The notes under the pieces: generated by a model | What the model was told of the DNA's origin: nothing | What the model saw: only the letters and a program-made list of their open reading frames with translations | The model's database searches: none | NCBI GenBank assembly: GCA_039090855.1 | Contig: CM077002.1 | Coordinates: 85,440,194 to 85,504,193 of the forward strand | Direction: 5' to 3' | Source of the DNA: Macrothele yani | Lineage: Eukaryota > Arthropoda > Arachnida > Araneae > Macrothelidae | DNA length: 64,000 nt | Position numbers and translations under genes: made by a program | Shown here: positions 12,427 through 23,562 of the stretch, piece by piece | How positions within the stretch are numbered: the first letter of the stretch is position 1 | Layout: every line of letters starts with the position of its first letter

Positions 12427-13482
12427 ATGTACTCAAATCAGGAGCTAGCAGATATGCACTTTACGTACGGTTTGGCGGATGGCAATGCTCTGGAGGCTAG
12501 TCGTTCCCATGGACGAAGATATCCAGACAGGAAAACATTTGAAAGTATTCATTGCCGCCTTTGTGAACATAGGACCTTTACATCTCATGCTGCCGACAGA
12601 AGATCTACGACCAAGATCTACGACTCCTGAAGTAGAGGTGGAGATTTTGGATGTTGTGCATGCGATTCCTGGAATCAGCACACGCAGATTAGCAATGCAA
12701 CTGCTTGTTCATCGTTCGACTATTTGGAGAGTGTTGCGAGAACAACACCTGTATCCGTACTATCTGCAACGGGTACAGGCCTTGTCACCAGCAGATTACC
12801 CTGGGCGAGTAATGTTCTGCCAGTGGTTCTTGCAGCAGTGTGGATGTACAACTCCTAACTTTCCTGCTTTAGTGATATTCACCAATGAAGCACAGTTCAC
12901 ACGCGACGGAATCCTAAACTTTCACAATCAGCATGTATGGGCCGAGGAAAACCCACATGCAATTCTTCCATTACATCACCAATAGCGGTTCAGCCTAAAC
13001 ATCTGGGCAGGTGTTTTTGGTGATAAGTTATTTGGGACCCATGTACTTCCCACACTCACGGGGCAGGCATACCACACCTTTCTGGAAAACAACATGCTCA
13101 ATTTCTTGGACGACACGCCACTGATCATTCGTCAACAAGCACACCTTATGCAAGATGGCGCTCCTGCACATTTTAGCCACATAGCTCGCATTTACTTGAA
13201 TCGAAAGTTTTCTAATCAGTGAATAGGTAGAGGTGGACCAACTGCCTGGTCTCCATGCTCACCAGATTTAAGCCCTCTAGATTTCTTCTTGTGGGGCCAT
13301 TTAAAATCGTTGATGTATTTGACTCCAGTAGCAGATGTGGTAACTCTCTGTAATCGAATTGTGGCAGGTTGTGAAACAATAAGACACATGCCAGGAATTT
13401 GGCAGAGTGTTCGCAGGTCCATGAGACATTGACGTGAGGCCTGTATTGAAGCAGAAGGTGGACATTTTGAACAATTACTATA
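12427..13482 (+). pseudogene. Mariner DD41D transposase, inactivated
   Basis: The N-terminal part (12427-12630, MYSNQELADMHFTYG) is the helix-turn-helix region. A frame change near 12600 leads into the second HTH and the catalytic core (12615 onward). An in-frame TAG occurs at 12983-12985, a TGA near 13220, and one more stop near the end. Catalytic positions: the first Asp is replaced (FTNEAQFTRDG, expected FTDEA), the second is present in QDGAPAHF, and the third in SPDLSPLDFF. I count 41 residues between the second and third, i.e. DD41D, as in the rosa-type group. Stops and the lost Asp make it non-functional. Confidence 0.85.
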
Positions 13483-13483
13483 A

Positions 13484-13630
13484 GGTAATGTGAACAGTTA
13501 AGTGTCATAGACAGACCTTCATAACTCAGAAACCAAGCATTTCCGGACCTGTGTTGATATAAACTTTTTTCTTATCTACCTACGAGGAACTCATTCCTGC
13601 AGTTTTGCCGTGTATTTTTGAGACACCCAG
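13484..13630. repeat. Long terminal inverted repeat, right (mariner)
   Basis: Partner of 12167-12314. It ends TTTTGAGACACCCAG before the target TA. Confidence 0.9.
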
Positions 13631-13912
13631 TATATGATATGATATGATGTGTATGTATGTACGCAAAGCTCGCTCTTGCCTTGTGAAACTCCGAGTCAGT
13701 GCGACTCTCTATTCTCAAACATAAGAGTCAAATATTGAAATTTGCAGGTCAAAATTTTTTTTCCCTAGCGGACTCACTTTCGTTTTTAATAAATCCAAAC
13801 CAGAAAGTAACTATTATCAGTGTCTTGCATTAATTTTTTTATTCTTACAAATAATAATATGAACATAAAATATATAAAAGGAAACAAAAATAATATCAAA
13901 CATTAAGAATTA

Positions 13913-13934
13913 TATATATATATATATATATAAC
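13913..13934. repeat. (AT)n microsatellite
   Basis: About ten uninterrupted TA units inside the outer hAT-like element. Confidence 0.9.
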
Positions 13935-15000
13935 ACAACTTTATTTACATCGCTCTTCTACGAAAAGTCAAAACATGTTCCGCACACCGTGACGTTTGTC
14001 ATAACGTCAGGGTTCATACTCTTTTTTGAAAATGGAAATTAAAGAGTTCTTAAGGACCTTCAGGCTATTTTTAAGGACCTTTAAATATTTTTAAAGGACT
14101 TCATAACCGCTGCATGCAAATATACACAATGTACAAAATGTGAGTTAACTATTACAACATAAGTCCTTTTAACACAATAAATCAATTTTGTTGAAACTAA
14201 TGAATATTCCATTGCACAAATATTTGAATTAAAATTAGTTCTACTAAAATAAACCTAAATACTCCAACAGAAAAACCAACTAACTTAAAAGTTCCTTATA
14301 TACAAAACTTACTGGTAATACTGGATCCATTATTTGTCCTGAAGCACATCTTTGCATCTACAGAACTAACACTCTGCTTCTTTGTATTGCGGTGTGAAGC
14401 ATAAAATTTATTTACTTTGGAATTTCAATTTTCAACAAATTTTCACCCATTAATCGTGATTATAGGCCCATCTTTGTGGTTTCGGAAACTTTTTAAATTC
14501 ACATTTGTTTTTCCTTCAAAGTTTATCCGAATTTATATTTTTTTATTAATTTACAAATTCATTTTAACAAAAACAGTATTACAAATACAGCTTAGAATTT
14601 CATATGGCTGTGATTGTCAGTCTTTAAAATTCTTGGTATCTTTACCTTTCCATTCAATAACTTAATTCCTTCCATTAGAATTACTTTTACAAATATGTAC
14701 GGACACAGGCTAAGAAACTAAATGCATTCATTCTGTGGGTGGCATTACTACAAGTGCTGCAGCTGGAAAAATAACACTTTTATAAAAATGCAGCACAGCT
14801 TGTTAGACCTGTTTTAGGTTAATGAAGCAAGTAAACACACTACCTAAACCAAATCGAAACACACAAGTTCATCGTAACTTAAATCATATCATCAGAATTG
14901 AAAGCCCTAAGTTCAAAAAATTCCTGGAAAAATTTGAAAACTACATTGGCAGAATTCAAAGAATCAAAACTGAACAGTGAAGCATCACTTTCTTTAAGTA

Positions 15001-15001
15001 T

Positions 15002-15031
<30 letters not shown>
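15001..15031. repeat. (TTTA)n microsatellite
   Basis: About seven TTTA units in the inner hAT-like element. Confidence 0.9.
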
Positions 15032-15032
<1 letters not shown>

Positions 15033-15414
15033 CTACACAGCTTCTGAATTCCCAAATCTGGAGAAAAATTTGGTTTTCGTAGATTTGGATAAATAACACA
15101 TTTTTGCTTGTGTAACTGTTGCATTTTTATTTTTATTTTTATTTAAATTCTACAGCTGTAGCACTTGTAGCAACTTCTTCCATACACTTAATGCAGGTTG
15201 ATTTTCAACATTTGGCAATAGTGTATAGGTGTAAAAGCTAAAACAAACTGCAGTAACAACAAGACACCTATGAAATTTCCTTCAGAATTTTTACTTCTAT
15301 TATACATCCTTTTTTGCTCTTAAACTTAAAAAGCAGTAATGCAATTTAATAATGACTGCAAGGAAATTATATTATGTACATATTCACTTTTCTGAGGTCA
15401 AACAAAGGACGTAG

Positions 15415-15847
15415 GCCTACAATGAAATCAATTTTTCAGCTCCTTTTTTGCAACTACTGACATGGTAATTTCTGCCAATTCTTCATTTTTTTCCTTTATT
15501 AATTTTCGAAAACTATTTGATTGAAGGAAGCAGTTCATATCTCTCATCAATTCCCCTTGGGCGGCAAGGTCATCTACACGTTTCCTCTAATTCGGCAATA
15601 TTTTTTTCTAGTTTCAGTTTTCAGTTTTTTCGTACTAAGCATTTGCAATTCCTCCTCAATCAATTTACGTTTCCTCCCAGATGTTGCTTGGCACATTTTT
15701 TATTTTTTTTTCGGCATCTAAATATTGAACATATTTTTGTCTAGCTGAAAAGACAGAAGCTCTAAGCTCTTTACTTAGTAAGACATTCTCTAATAAATAA
15801 CAGAAGATAACGATCTGAACTGCACTGACCCCGCGCAAAGAAATCAA
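15415..15847 (-). pseudogene. Coiled-coil coding remnant of the inner hAT-like element
   Basis: On the minus strand, across two or more frame changes, the sequence keeps Lys/Glu/Leu heptad-rich pieces such as KRKLIEEELQMLSTKKLK and LEKNIAELEETC, preceded by FSARQKYVQYLDAEKK (15665-15847). Comparable coiled coils end the hAT-like reading frame at 1040-1378. It is a relic. The function of this C-terminal region is not known to me. Confidence 0.45.
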
Positions 15848-16691
15848 GAAGCCAGCAATAAATCTAATCTAAACCAAAGGGATTTGAAGGTAGCTGGTTG
15901 GCAAACTGCCAAAAGCAATACAGAACATGGGTAAACTTTTGGGAAATGCGATCTAGTGATGACGTAAAACCATCATCATCATCATCAGTACGCTAATGAA
16001 ACCAGCTGGCCTGTGTAACGCGCGCATTTCTTTGGTTAAGAAAAAAAGCATTTCTTTGGTCAAAAAAAATAATTTACGACCTTTTTGCCTTTTTAATGAC
16101 CGAATATACAGTAATTACGGTGCTTTCAAAGACTTTTTAAGGGCCCTTAAAAACAGAACAGAAATTAAGGAGTTCTTAAGGGCCCTTAAAAAAGGCAAAT
16201 GGAAATTAAGGAGTTCTTAAAGACTTTTAAGGACCGTACGAAACCTGAACGTTCCTGTATCAAAGGTCATGGCCACTCTCACTGCCGACCTTTGTCACAT
16301 GACACATTCCAAAGGTCGAGGGCACTCCCACAGCAGGAAACATCACAGTGTGCAGAACACGTTTTTGTATTTCGGTCTTCTGAAGGGGAAAATGCCTTGG
16401 GCGGGGGTGATTAAAACGTCCGTCAATTTAGGGAGGTAATCCACTAAAACGGGAAAACTAGCAAAAAGGCAGAATGAATGCCAATTCTTACACGAAACAG
16501 AAATTTCCATGGGCCTCGAATGCTTTATGTACTAAGAAAAAACTGAGATCTGCAAGAGTTTTTTTTTTTGTTTTTTTTTTTGCGAGTCACTTGTGACAAG
16601 CAATTTTTTAACAGCGAGTCAAAATGCCTAAAAAATGGTTGATTTACGCTGCAATTGCGAGTAAGCGTGACCTCTGATGTATGTATGTACG

Positions 16692-17147
16692 TAACAATGG
16701 ATTGTGGTCTAACCCTGCTAATGTACTCACATAAAAGAATGTACTCACATTTCAAACTGACAAATGCTGCAAGGGCTCAAAAACTCCTACAAACATTTTG
16801 CTAAAAGCGTGCAACTCATTATCAAAACAAAAAATTCAATAAGCCTACTTACTAAAACATGGTAGCTCATTTTCAAAACATTTCCAGCACATATAATTCG
16901 TCAAGTAATAAAGACGGTGAGACATCATGGCAAACCAATTGAACTACTAAACTACCCCCCTTAATTTATTCAGAAATAGGTACTAACATATTACTTAACC
17001 AATATGAACAACTAAAAATCACACAAAAACTAGTTGAGAAACTATCACACAAAAACTAGTTGAGAAATTTACATTAGTTGGCTTTTACTGATTTACAAAT
17101 ACAAAGCAGTTAAAATAATAAATTGCTACCTATATACACATTTTAGG
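16692..17147. other. No gene seen; short direct repeat
   Basis: Intronic AT-rich DNA. It contains a tandem direct repeat of about 23 bases (unit ATCACACAAAAACTAGTTG...) at 17018-17066. Nothing else was recognised. Confidence 0.5.
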
Positions 17148-17202
17148 AACTAATAAATTGAAAACCCTTTAAAAAATCGTAAAGTCTGAACCATACGAGA
17201 AT

Positions 17203-17250
17203 ACTTTTTAACGTTTTCGCACATCAAGTGTGGGCATCCTCAGAAAAAGT
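17203..17250 (-). ncRNA. Hammerhead ribozyme-like motif (intact core)
   Basis: Minus strand, in order: stem I strand ACTTTTT, core CTGAGGA, a stem-II hairpin closed by CACA/TGTG, core GAAA, a very short ACGTT in place of stem III, then AAAAAGT, which pairs perfectly (7 bp) with the first strand. Both conserved boxes (CUGANGA and GAAA) are intact. Very short stem III is characteristic of hammerheads in Penelope-like elements and retrozymes, which are thought to act as dimers. Activity is not shown by sequence alone. Confidence 0.6.
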
Positions 17251-17257
17251 GGTGTGA

Positions 17258-17376
17258 GCAGCAACTGAGTGTCAGCAAAGAGTAAGTCTGCAGCAACCGA
17301 GTGTCAGCAAAGGGTAAGTCTGAGGGCACCACTGCAGTACCGGCCTTGTTAATGATCTCAGACTTACCTTTTGCTG
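17258..17376. repeat. Short repeat, two direct and one inverted unit
   Basis: The unit GTGTCAGCAAAGRGTAAGTC occurs near 17268 and 17303. Near 17352 the complement CAGACTTACCTTTTGCTGGC occurs. Origin unknown. Confidence 0.6.
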
Positions 17377-17752
17377 GCATTCGCAGACATGCCAACCTCC
17401 AAAATCTGAAAATCAGGAAATTTTTACAGCCCATAAAATCACACGAGCGTTATTTTTTATAGACATTTTCCAGACGTTGGAACAATTTTCCAGAAGTAGT
17501 ATTATTGGTCTATAACGTAATTTGCCTTTTCGCTGTAACTTAGTCTTTACATCAGTTATTAGTTATGTGTGCTAAAGTCAATGTAATATTAACAGGTGCT
17601 CATACACATTATGAGAAAGAGGTCAATTGTAGTACTTACAAATACGTTTATTTTGCTTGCAAGGTTTGTACTCCACACTCGCATTTAGTTTATTGGTGTA
17701 CTCAATACAGTATCAGAGATTTAACATCCAATAACAGTATTTTGCTTTTTGA
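17377..17752. other. No gene seen
   Basis: Nothing recognised between the short repeats and the SINE copy. Confidence 0.4.
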
Positions 17753-17957
17753 TTGAGGGTTTAACGACCACCGTGAGCAACTCAATAGGCTATAAGCAGT
17801 CGGCCGTCCCTAATTTAGGGCCACTGATTTCAGGGAAGGGAGAGAGCCAATGCCGTAAGACAAACACAACATCCATGCCTCACCAAGATACAAACCCGGA
17901 CGCATCTCGGACGAGAGATTAGAAGTCATCACTTAGACCACCGTGCCACCAGGGCGG
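17753..17957 (-). mobile_element. tRNA-derived SINE, copy 2
   Basis: Same family and strand as 1-206, aligned from the GGTTTAACGACCACC end to the tRNA head. The B box is decayed (GGTTTGTATCT) and so is the A box (TGGCACGGTGG), so this copy is older or unconstrained. It lies inside the inverted-repeat segment. Confidence 0.8.
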
Positions 17958-18728
17958 AAATACCAGTATAACAGTACGTCTATCATCAATAATATCAATC
18001 CCCTGTAAACAACAGCATCATTGCCTTTTTATCTTTTTATCTATCGTTCTTATCCGGTCACACACACGTCACACTTGTTCCAACCTCAGTGTGTTGCCAA
18101 CATTATTCTCGTTTGAGGGAAAAGACATAACATTAAGGTTTGAAAATGTCTAAGAGAACGAACTCAAATTTACTTGGAAAAGTAACTCAAAAAGAAAGTT
18201 AAAATAAAATATACGTTACAGGTCCTCTAAACATTCTGGAGAGGAAAAAAACAGTGCAAAAATCAACACCCCCACCTCTTACTGAAATTAATTTTCAGGT
18301 ATGTCGATTCCGCAGGATAATGAAAACGTAAAATGGCCTGTATGTTGTTGTTTTTTACGAATAAATTAGCATCCAACATTTTCATTTCTTCTTTAGGTTG
18401 TGTGTGAAGGCGAAGACGACAAAAAGCAACGTACTAACATCACCTTTCGTTACAAGGCAGGGCCAACTGTAACTACTCTCTTTTGTCGTTAAGTGAATTT
18501 GCCGCAACTCAACTGTTTATCATTACTTAGAATGCGCACGGCTCTGTTAGAGGCGAGGAGTTGAAAGACTGAACTGCAAGGAGATGGCAGGGAAGCTCCC
18601 ATCTGTCAGTTAATTACTGACCCTCAGTGGCATTCTAGTGCCAGAGCAGGAGAGCTCTTTACTGAAGGCGTCATATGACAATCGGACTGGGAGAAAAACA
18701 TTTTAAAGCATTTTTTTCGACCCATCTT
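17958..18728. other. No gene seen
   Basis: A stretch at 18400-18490 begins after an AG acceptor-like site (TTTCTTCTTTAG) and stays open for about 31 codons, but it has no donor and no similarity I recognise, so it is not called. Otherwise empty. Confidence 0.4.
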
Positions 18729-18770
18729 GGACCATTAGTCAGAAGCCAGCGCTTAGACCACTGCGCCACA
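18729..18770 (-). mobile_element. SINE head fragment
   Basis: CCAGCGCTTAGACCACTGCG matches the tRNA-like head region of the SINE family (compare 170-195). It is only about 40 bases long and is followed by an A-rich stretch. Confidence 0.55.
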
Positions 18771-19090
18771 AAAAAAAGAAAGGAAAATGGAAAAATCAAG
18801 GAAAGATTCCCCCATTCTTTATGCAGATAGGAGGAAAGGAAACGTACGAAACTAATGACTGTAATGCCGCCTTGCATCGACACAGGAAGAAAAACATTTT
18901 ACAGGCGTTTTGAAATCATGGTGGTTGATGGAATTTCGACCATCCTAATGGCTAGTTCTCGGTGAAGATCAAAAGAATTTGACATTCATCCAGAGTGCTG
19001 CACGAAGGGCTGAAAATCCAGAGCTTCCCGCCTAAATGCAGAGAGTTGGCACATCTGCATTCGGTTGCTGGAGACCAACGTGTTTGCACC

Positions 19091-19137
19091 ACTTTTTCTG
19101 AGGATCCCACAGTTGATGTGCCAAAACGTTAAAAAGT
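19091..19137 (+). ncRNA. Hammerhead-like motif, degenerate
   Basis: Inverted partner of 17203-17250: stem I ACTTTTT, core CTGAGGA, and stem I' AAAAAGT are kept, but the GAAA box is CAAA and stem II is altered. Loss of the invariant G should abolish cleavage. Confidence 0.5.
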
Positions 19138-19197
19138 ATTCTCGTATGGTTCGGGCTTTACAATTTTTTAAACGGTTTTTAATTTATACATATACAT

Positions 19198-20869
19198 TAC
19201 ATATCACTAAGCTGTCCTCTGAGATTCAGAGGTTAGCTACAAAAAGAAATACATATTACCAGATAATTTTTACTTACTGTTGCAGAATCAAACTTCTCCA
19301 TTTACAGTGATCTTGACATACAACTCGCGCTTCACTGACATCCATCACACGCCGTACACAAGATCTTCTATACTTCATACTCATAATCTTTTTCTCATGC
19401 AGACACCCCAGAATCTTATCCTCCCATGACTTCCTTGGTCTTCCTCTGCCTTTCCTTCCTGCCACTTGGGCTAAAAAGATTTTCTTAGTAAGCATCTCAT
19501 CACTCATTATTTCAACATGGCCAAACCACCGAAGCATATTAGTCTCCACCTTGCTAACAACATTTTCCTTCACATCACACAACTGCGACACATCTTCATT
19601 TCTCACACAATCAGAATGTGTCTTGCCACAAAACCCCGTAAGTACCACATTTCTTCAGCACACAAACGACTCCTATGTTTCCTCTGCAGAACCCAGGTTT
19701 CACTGCCATACATCAGAGTAGGAACAATTACACTCTATACACAGCCATGTGGGACTCTTTGAGAACCCATCATTCCTGTGAAAACCTCCCAGTGCAGCCA
19801 TGACTTTCAATGAAGAATTCACACGCCTACTAATTTCACCATCCAATTTGTTCTCTCTGTCAAACAAGCTTCCTAAATACACAAACTCACTCACCTGGTC
19901 AATCGCTATGCCATTTACTCTTACATTACATTCAGTGCTACCAGTTCCTCTCTCAAAAACCATAACTTTGGTTTTTCCCTTATTTATACTCAGTTTGAAT
20001 TGCATGCAAACTTCGTACATCTGGGACAACAAACTCTGCAACTCACTTTTCCTCTCTGCCAACAGGACAGTGTCATTAGCATACAGCAATCTGCACACAT
20101 GGATATCACCAAGACATAAACCAGTATTATCTATTTTGGCATCACACATGCACGCATCCATAAATATATTTAACTGCCATGATGACATTACACAACCTTG
20201 CCTGACCCCTGCACTAATAGAAAACCATTTTGATAAAATACCATTCACTCGTACACAGGCTCTACTGCAAGCATACATGGTTTTTACACTATTAAGTAGA
20301 TTCCCAGTAACACCATATTCATTCAATACCTTTCACAAAAGTGTCCTATTTACTCGGTCGTAAGCTTTCTCTAAATCTATGAAGGCAGGAAACAACAGCC
20401 AGATAATTTTCAATCATCATGCGTAATGCAAAAATTTGGTTAGTGCAGCTTTTACCAGGCATAAAACCACTCTAAACATCCCACACTTTCTCTGATGTAA
20501 GACACCGTACTTTTTCAATAACGACCTTACCAAACACTTTCGCGGGCACACTTAATTAGGCTAATACCACGTTAGTTCTTGCAGTCAGTCTGATCACTTT
20601 TTCCCTTATACAAGGGAACAATGATAGCATCCTTCCAATCCTCAGGGACCATTCCTAATTCCCAGTACAACTGACAAATTTCAGTTAACCAATAAATTAC
20701 AGTCACCACCATATTTCAACATCTCGGCGGTTATGCCATCAACTCCCGGAGCTTTACACACTTCTTCTCTTGAGATCCCTCCTGTGCTTTCATCCTTTAC
20801 CATGCCATCATTTGCATCTGTCTCAGAATCATCTTTGCTTTCATGATCTAATAACTTGCAGAAGTCGTA
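19198..20869 (-). mobile_element. RTE-B LINE, reverse transcriptase half (minus)
   Basis: The 3' end is at the left, with the conserved block near 19205-19240. Pieces are: the C-terminal region at 19274-19648 (RWFGHVEIMSDEMLTKK), the RT core at 19700-20326, with the catalytic box altered to YAND (LLYANDTVLL), and the RT N-terminal region at 20681-20860 (APGVDGITAEMLKYGGD). It is dead from frameshifts and the altered catalytic Asp. At 20870 it abuts the 5' half of an RTE-B element in the opposite orientation. Confidence 0.85.
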
Positions 20870-22484
20870 GTGAGCGATGGGTTTGCCTCCTCGGGGCGCT
20901 CCGTGGTAACAATGGCACACACAACAGCAACTAGGGCCACTGTGAATTTTGGAGAGGTGCAAGCTAGTTCTGTGTGACATTGGCGAAAAGACCCCAACTC
21001 ACTGGGTTTTGTTCCAGAATCCTTAGCTTAAATGACCAACTGGAACCCTCAGCTGTGGGCTAATCCCCCACACTGATGTACTTACCTGATTAAAAAGACA
21101 AAACGAAATATTAAGAATGACTCAAGTGTAGGATATGATGGACCTACCACATTTGAGAAGGACGTTCCACCACGGAATCGACCTGGACTTTCTAAACGGC
21201 GTATGAGAAAGAGATCTCGGCTGAGTGAATGTAAGATTGGTGTATGGAATACTAGAAGTATAAATGGCAAGATGAGTGAGGTGATTGAGATTATGAATAA
21301 ATATAGACTGGATGTGCTGTGTGTAAGTGAAACCTAACTGAATAAGTGAAACCAATTTCTGACAATGTTCTGGGTAAGTTTAGTGATCCTTGTGTGAATG
21401 ATAATGGTGAAAGATTAATTGAACTCTGCATTGAGAATGGTTTGTGTGTATCTAATACATTTTTCAACCACAAGAATATCCACACATATACTTGGGAAAA
21501 TCGTACTCTTGGTCCAAAGAGTGTGATAGATTTTGTTGTCTACGATCAACGTTTGAAACACTTAGTTGTTGACACCCGTGTGATGAGAGGTGCGGATGTT
21601 GGTTCTGATCATTACTTGGTAGTGTCGCGAGTGAAACTTAATGTTGGTTGGAGGAAAAAGAATAGGAAGAGACCCAGGATAGAAAGAATAAAGGTTGATA
21701 GGCTCCTTGAAGATCATCAGCGGTATTCTGACTTACTCAGAGAACGACTGAAGGATCTGAAGTCTGGTGAGAGGGATGTAGAAAAGAAGTGGGAATGTTT
21801 TAAGAACTGTGTTGTCACTGCTGCTAAAGAGGTCTGTGGCACCAGAATTGTGGATAACAATAGAGGTGATGCTTGGTGGAATAGTGAGATTGAAGAGGCA
21901 GTAAAGAGAAAGAAGGAAGCCTATTTGGGGATGTTGCAAGGTAGAGTCTCTGTGGATGAATATCGCTGTAAGAAGCGTGAAGCTGCTAAGTTGGTTTGCC
22001 ACAGTAAGGCAAAAGATAGGAAGGAGAAAGTGGAAAGGCATGAACTGGCTTTTTGGAAAGATAGGAAGTCCTTTTGGAAGTAAATGAGACTCAGGAAAAA
22101 TAGGGGAAACAAAGTTGTAAGTTGTGTGAAGAATGAGATTGGGGAAATGTTATGGGAGCCCAATGAGTTAAGTGACAGATGGGGTGAATACTTCTGTGAG
22201 TTATTAGATCAGGAAAGCAAAGATGATTCTGAGACAGACGCAGATGTTGTCACAATGAAGGATTAAAGCACAGGAGGGATCTCAAGAGAAGAAGTGTGTA
22301 AAGCTCTAAAATATCTTCAGAATGGTAAGGCTCCGGGAGTTGATATCATAACTGCAGAGATGTTGAAATATGGTGGTGACTCTATAATTGACTGGTTAAC
22401 TGAATTTTACCAGTTGTGCTGGGAGTTAGGAATGGTCCCTCGGGATTGGAAGGATGCTATCATTGTTCCTGTTGTGGCGGTTAT
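20870..22484 (+). mobile_element. RTE-B LINE, 5' half (plus), endonuclease part-deleted
   Basis: Begins at the family's true 5' end (GATGGGTTTGCCTCCTCGG, also the outer end of the copy at 32128). A 5' untranslated region is followed by the start of the endonuclease (21230-21335, KIGVWNTRSINGKM-type), then a jump to ISDNVLGKF (21346): relative to the copy at 30932-31785 about 125 codons are missing, including the GDFNA-type catalytic segment. The frame then runs to 22081, stops, and continues to the RT N-terminal region (22294-22480). Confidence 0.8.
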
Positions 22485-22882
22485 CTCAGCCACGTTATGT
22501 AAGGTGATTTATAATAGATAGCCAAAAGTAAACCTGAAGGAAAATTTTGAATTTAGACTAAAATTTAACTTCGGGAGATGGGTAGATGCATTTCGGAGCC
22601 AAAAGTGTTTTTATGGTGGCTATATTCTTGTCACTTTGAATTGACAATTGTGTATGAGGTTTTTACTTGTAGGTGAGCTTGTGTGTACACAGATACAATT
22701 TTGTTTTCACCACCTGTACTATTTCTATATGTTATGACATCACACTGTATTCATGTTACATGTGTATAAATGTGTCAATTCTGGAAAAATCAGTAATTTT
22801 GGAACTCGTGTATATAAGCATCAAAAAGAAATGGCCGTGTAATCATCACTTCATTTTACTAAATAGACATTGGTATATATTG
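22485..22882. other. No gene seen
   Basis: AT-rich spacer between the RTE-B half and the candidate LTR. Confidence 0.4.
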
Positions 22883-23545
22883 TGTCACAAACCCAGATTC
22901 TCGTCCTAGGCCAACGTCAAAGCGTTGGTTGATGAATGCGATGGCTCAGAAACTATGAGACACACCTAGAAATCGAATGCCAACTTATACCAAAATTTGG
23001 TTTTTGAAAGGCTAATGCCTGTATTTATTTTTACAACAATAACAACATGCATAAATAGGACAGATATTAATATTGCTATGAAAGGTTTAATACATTTACT
23101 ATTTAGCACTTCGCTAAGACTTCACTGGCCCACTCATATGTGAAGTCAGTAATTCAAATGATCGATCTTATACGTGAATAATGTCATTTGTTAACACAGT
23201 GTGAACGTTAATTTACATTTGTGGCTTGCTTACATGTTATCAAAACAAGTTGTATCTTCTCTGAACAAATATCAAAACTCTGGATCCAATATTTATGAGT
23301 GTATATTTATATAGGTATATATATAGGTGTAGATTAAGATTACTTATATCTTTCTCTCTATCAACAAAACTCAAAATAAATTTTTTTAAGGCAGGTATGC
23401 ACAGGTGAACTGAAGTGTTAACATTTTAACATGAAAATTCCCGCCTTGAAGAGGCGAGTAAACTATCACGATTTACAATCATATTTGTGAGTTTAACTTT
23501 TTTTTTTATATGTCTACTACATTTGTGAGAGCAATGTCACGTACA
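22883..23545 (-). repeat. Candidate LTR with adjacent polypurine tract
   Basis: Bounded by TGTCAC on the left and GTACA on the right (TG...CA). Directly to the right, 23546-23562 reads on the minus strand as a purine tract, GGAAAGAAAGGGGGAAC, as expected upstream of a 3' LTR of a minus-strand retroelement. The Gypsy pol at 26.2-28.9 kb has that orientation. However, 2.7 kb of unrecognised DNA separates it from the pol stop, and no second LTR is present to confirm it. Confidence 0.35.
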
Positions 23546-23562
23546 GTTCCCCCTTTCTTTCC

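Larger units (their letters stand above)
12167..13630 (+). mobile_element. Mariner-superfamily element, DD41D type
   Basis: A complete element by its ends: it starts CAGGGTGTCTCAAAA, ends with the near-complement, and is flanked by TA on both sides (12165-12166 and 13631-13632). It sits in the TATGA microsatellite tail of an RTE-B fragment, which continues on both sides, so the insertion site is visible. Length 1,464 bp. The terminal repeats are unusually long (about 148 bp). Confidence 0.9.
14008..16247. mobile_element. Inner hAT-like element with 5-bp target duplication
   Basis: The left end is CAGGGTTCATACTC; the right end, read on the minus strand, is CAGGTTTCGTACGGTCC. AACGT is present immediately outside both ends (14003-14007 and 16248-16252), compatible with the hAT groups that make 5-bp duplications. 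The subterminal regions repeat TTAAGGACC-like units, including the palindrome TTAAGGGCCCTTAA twice on the right (near 16140 and 16185). It carries a decayed coding remnant on the minus strand. Confidence 0.55.
13664..16676. mobile_element. Outer hAT-like element, 3.0 kb (candidate)
   Basis: The left end reads CAAAGCTCGCTCTTGC and the right end, on the minus strand, CAGAGGTCACGCTTAC; they agree at 12 of 16 positions. A 14-base direct repeat, TGTATGTATGTACG, lies directly left of the element (13650-13663) and one base right of it (16678-16691). Because that repeat is itself microsatellite-like, the true duplication length is unclear. Most of the interior is the inner element at 14008-16247. Confidence 0.45.
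17148..19186. mobile_element. Inverted-repeat-flanked segment with hammerhead-like motifs
   Basis: About 98 bases at 17148-17250 recur, inverted and diverged, at 19088-19186. Both arms hold the same hammerhead-like core. The 2 kb between them carries a SINE and a SINE fragment and no reading frame. It may be a Penelope-related insertion, because hammerhead ribozymes are known in Penelope-like elements, or two separate copies of one repeat. No clean target duplication was found. Confidence 0.45.

Noticed and set aside
18400..18492. Possible plus-strand exon after TTTCTTCTTTAG
   Set aside because: No donor site, no similarity, and opposite strand to the host gene.
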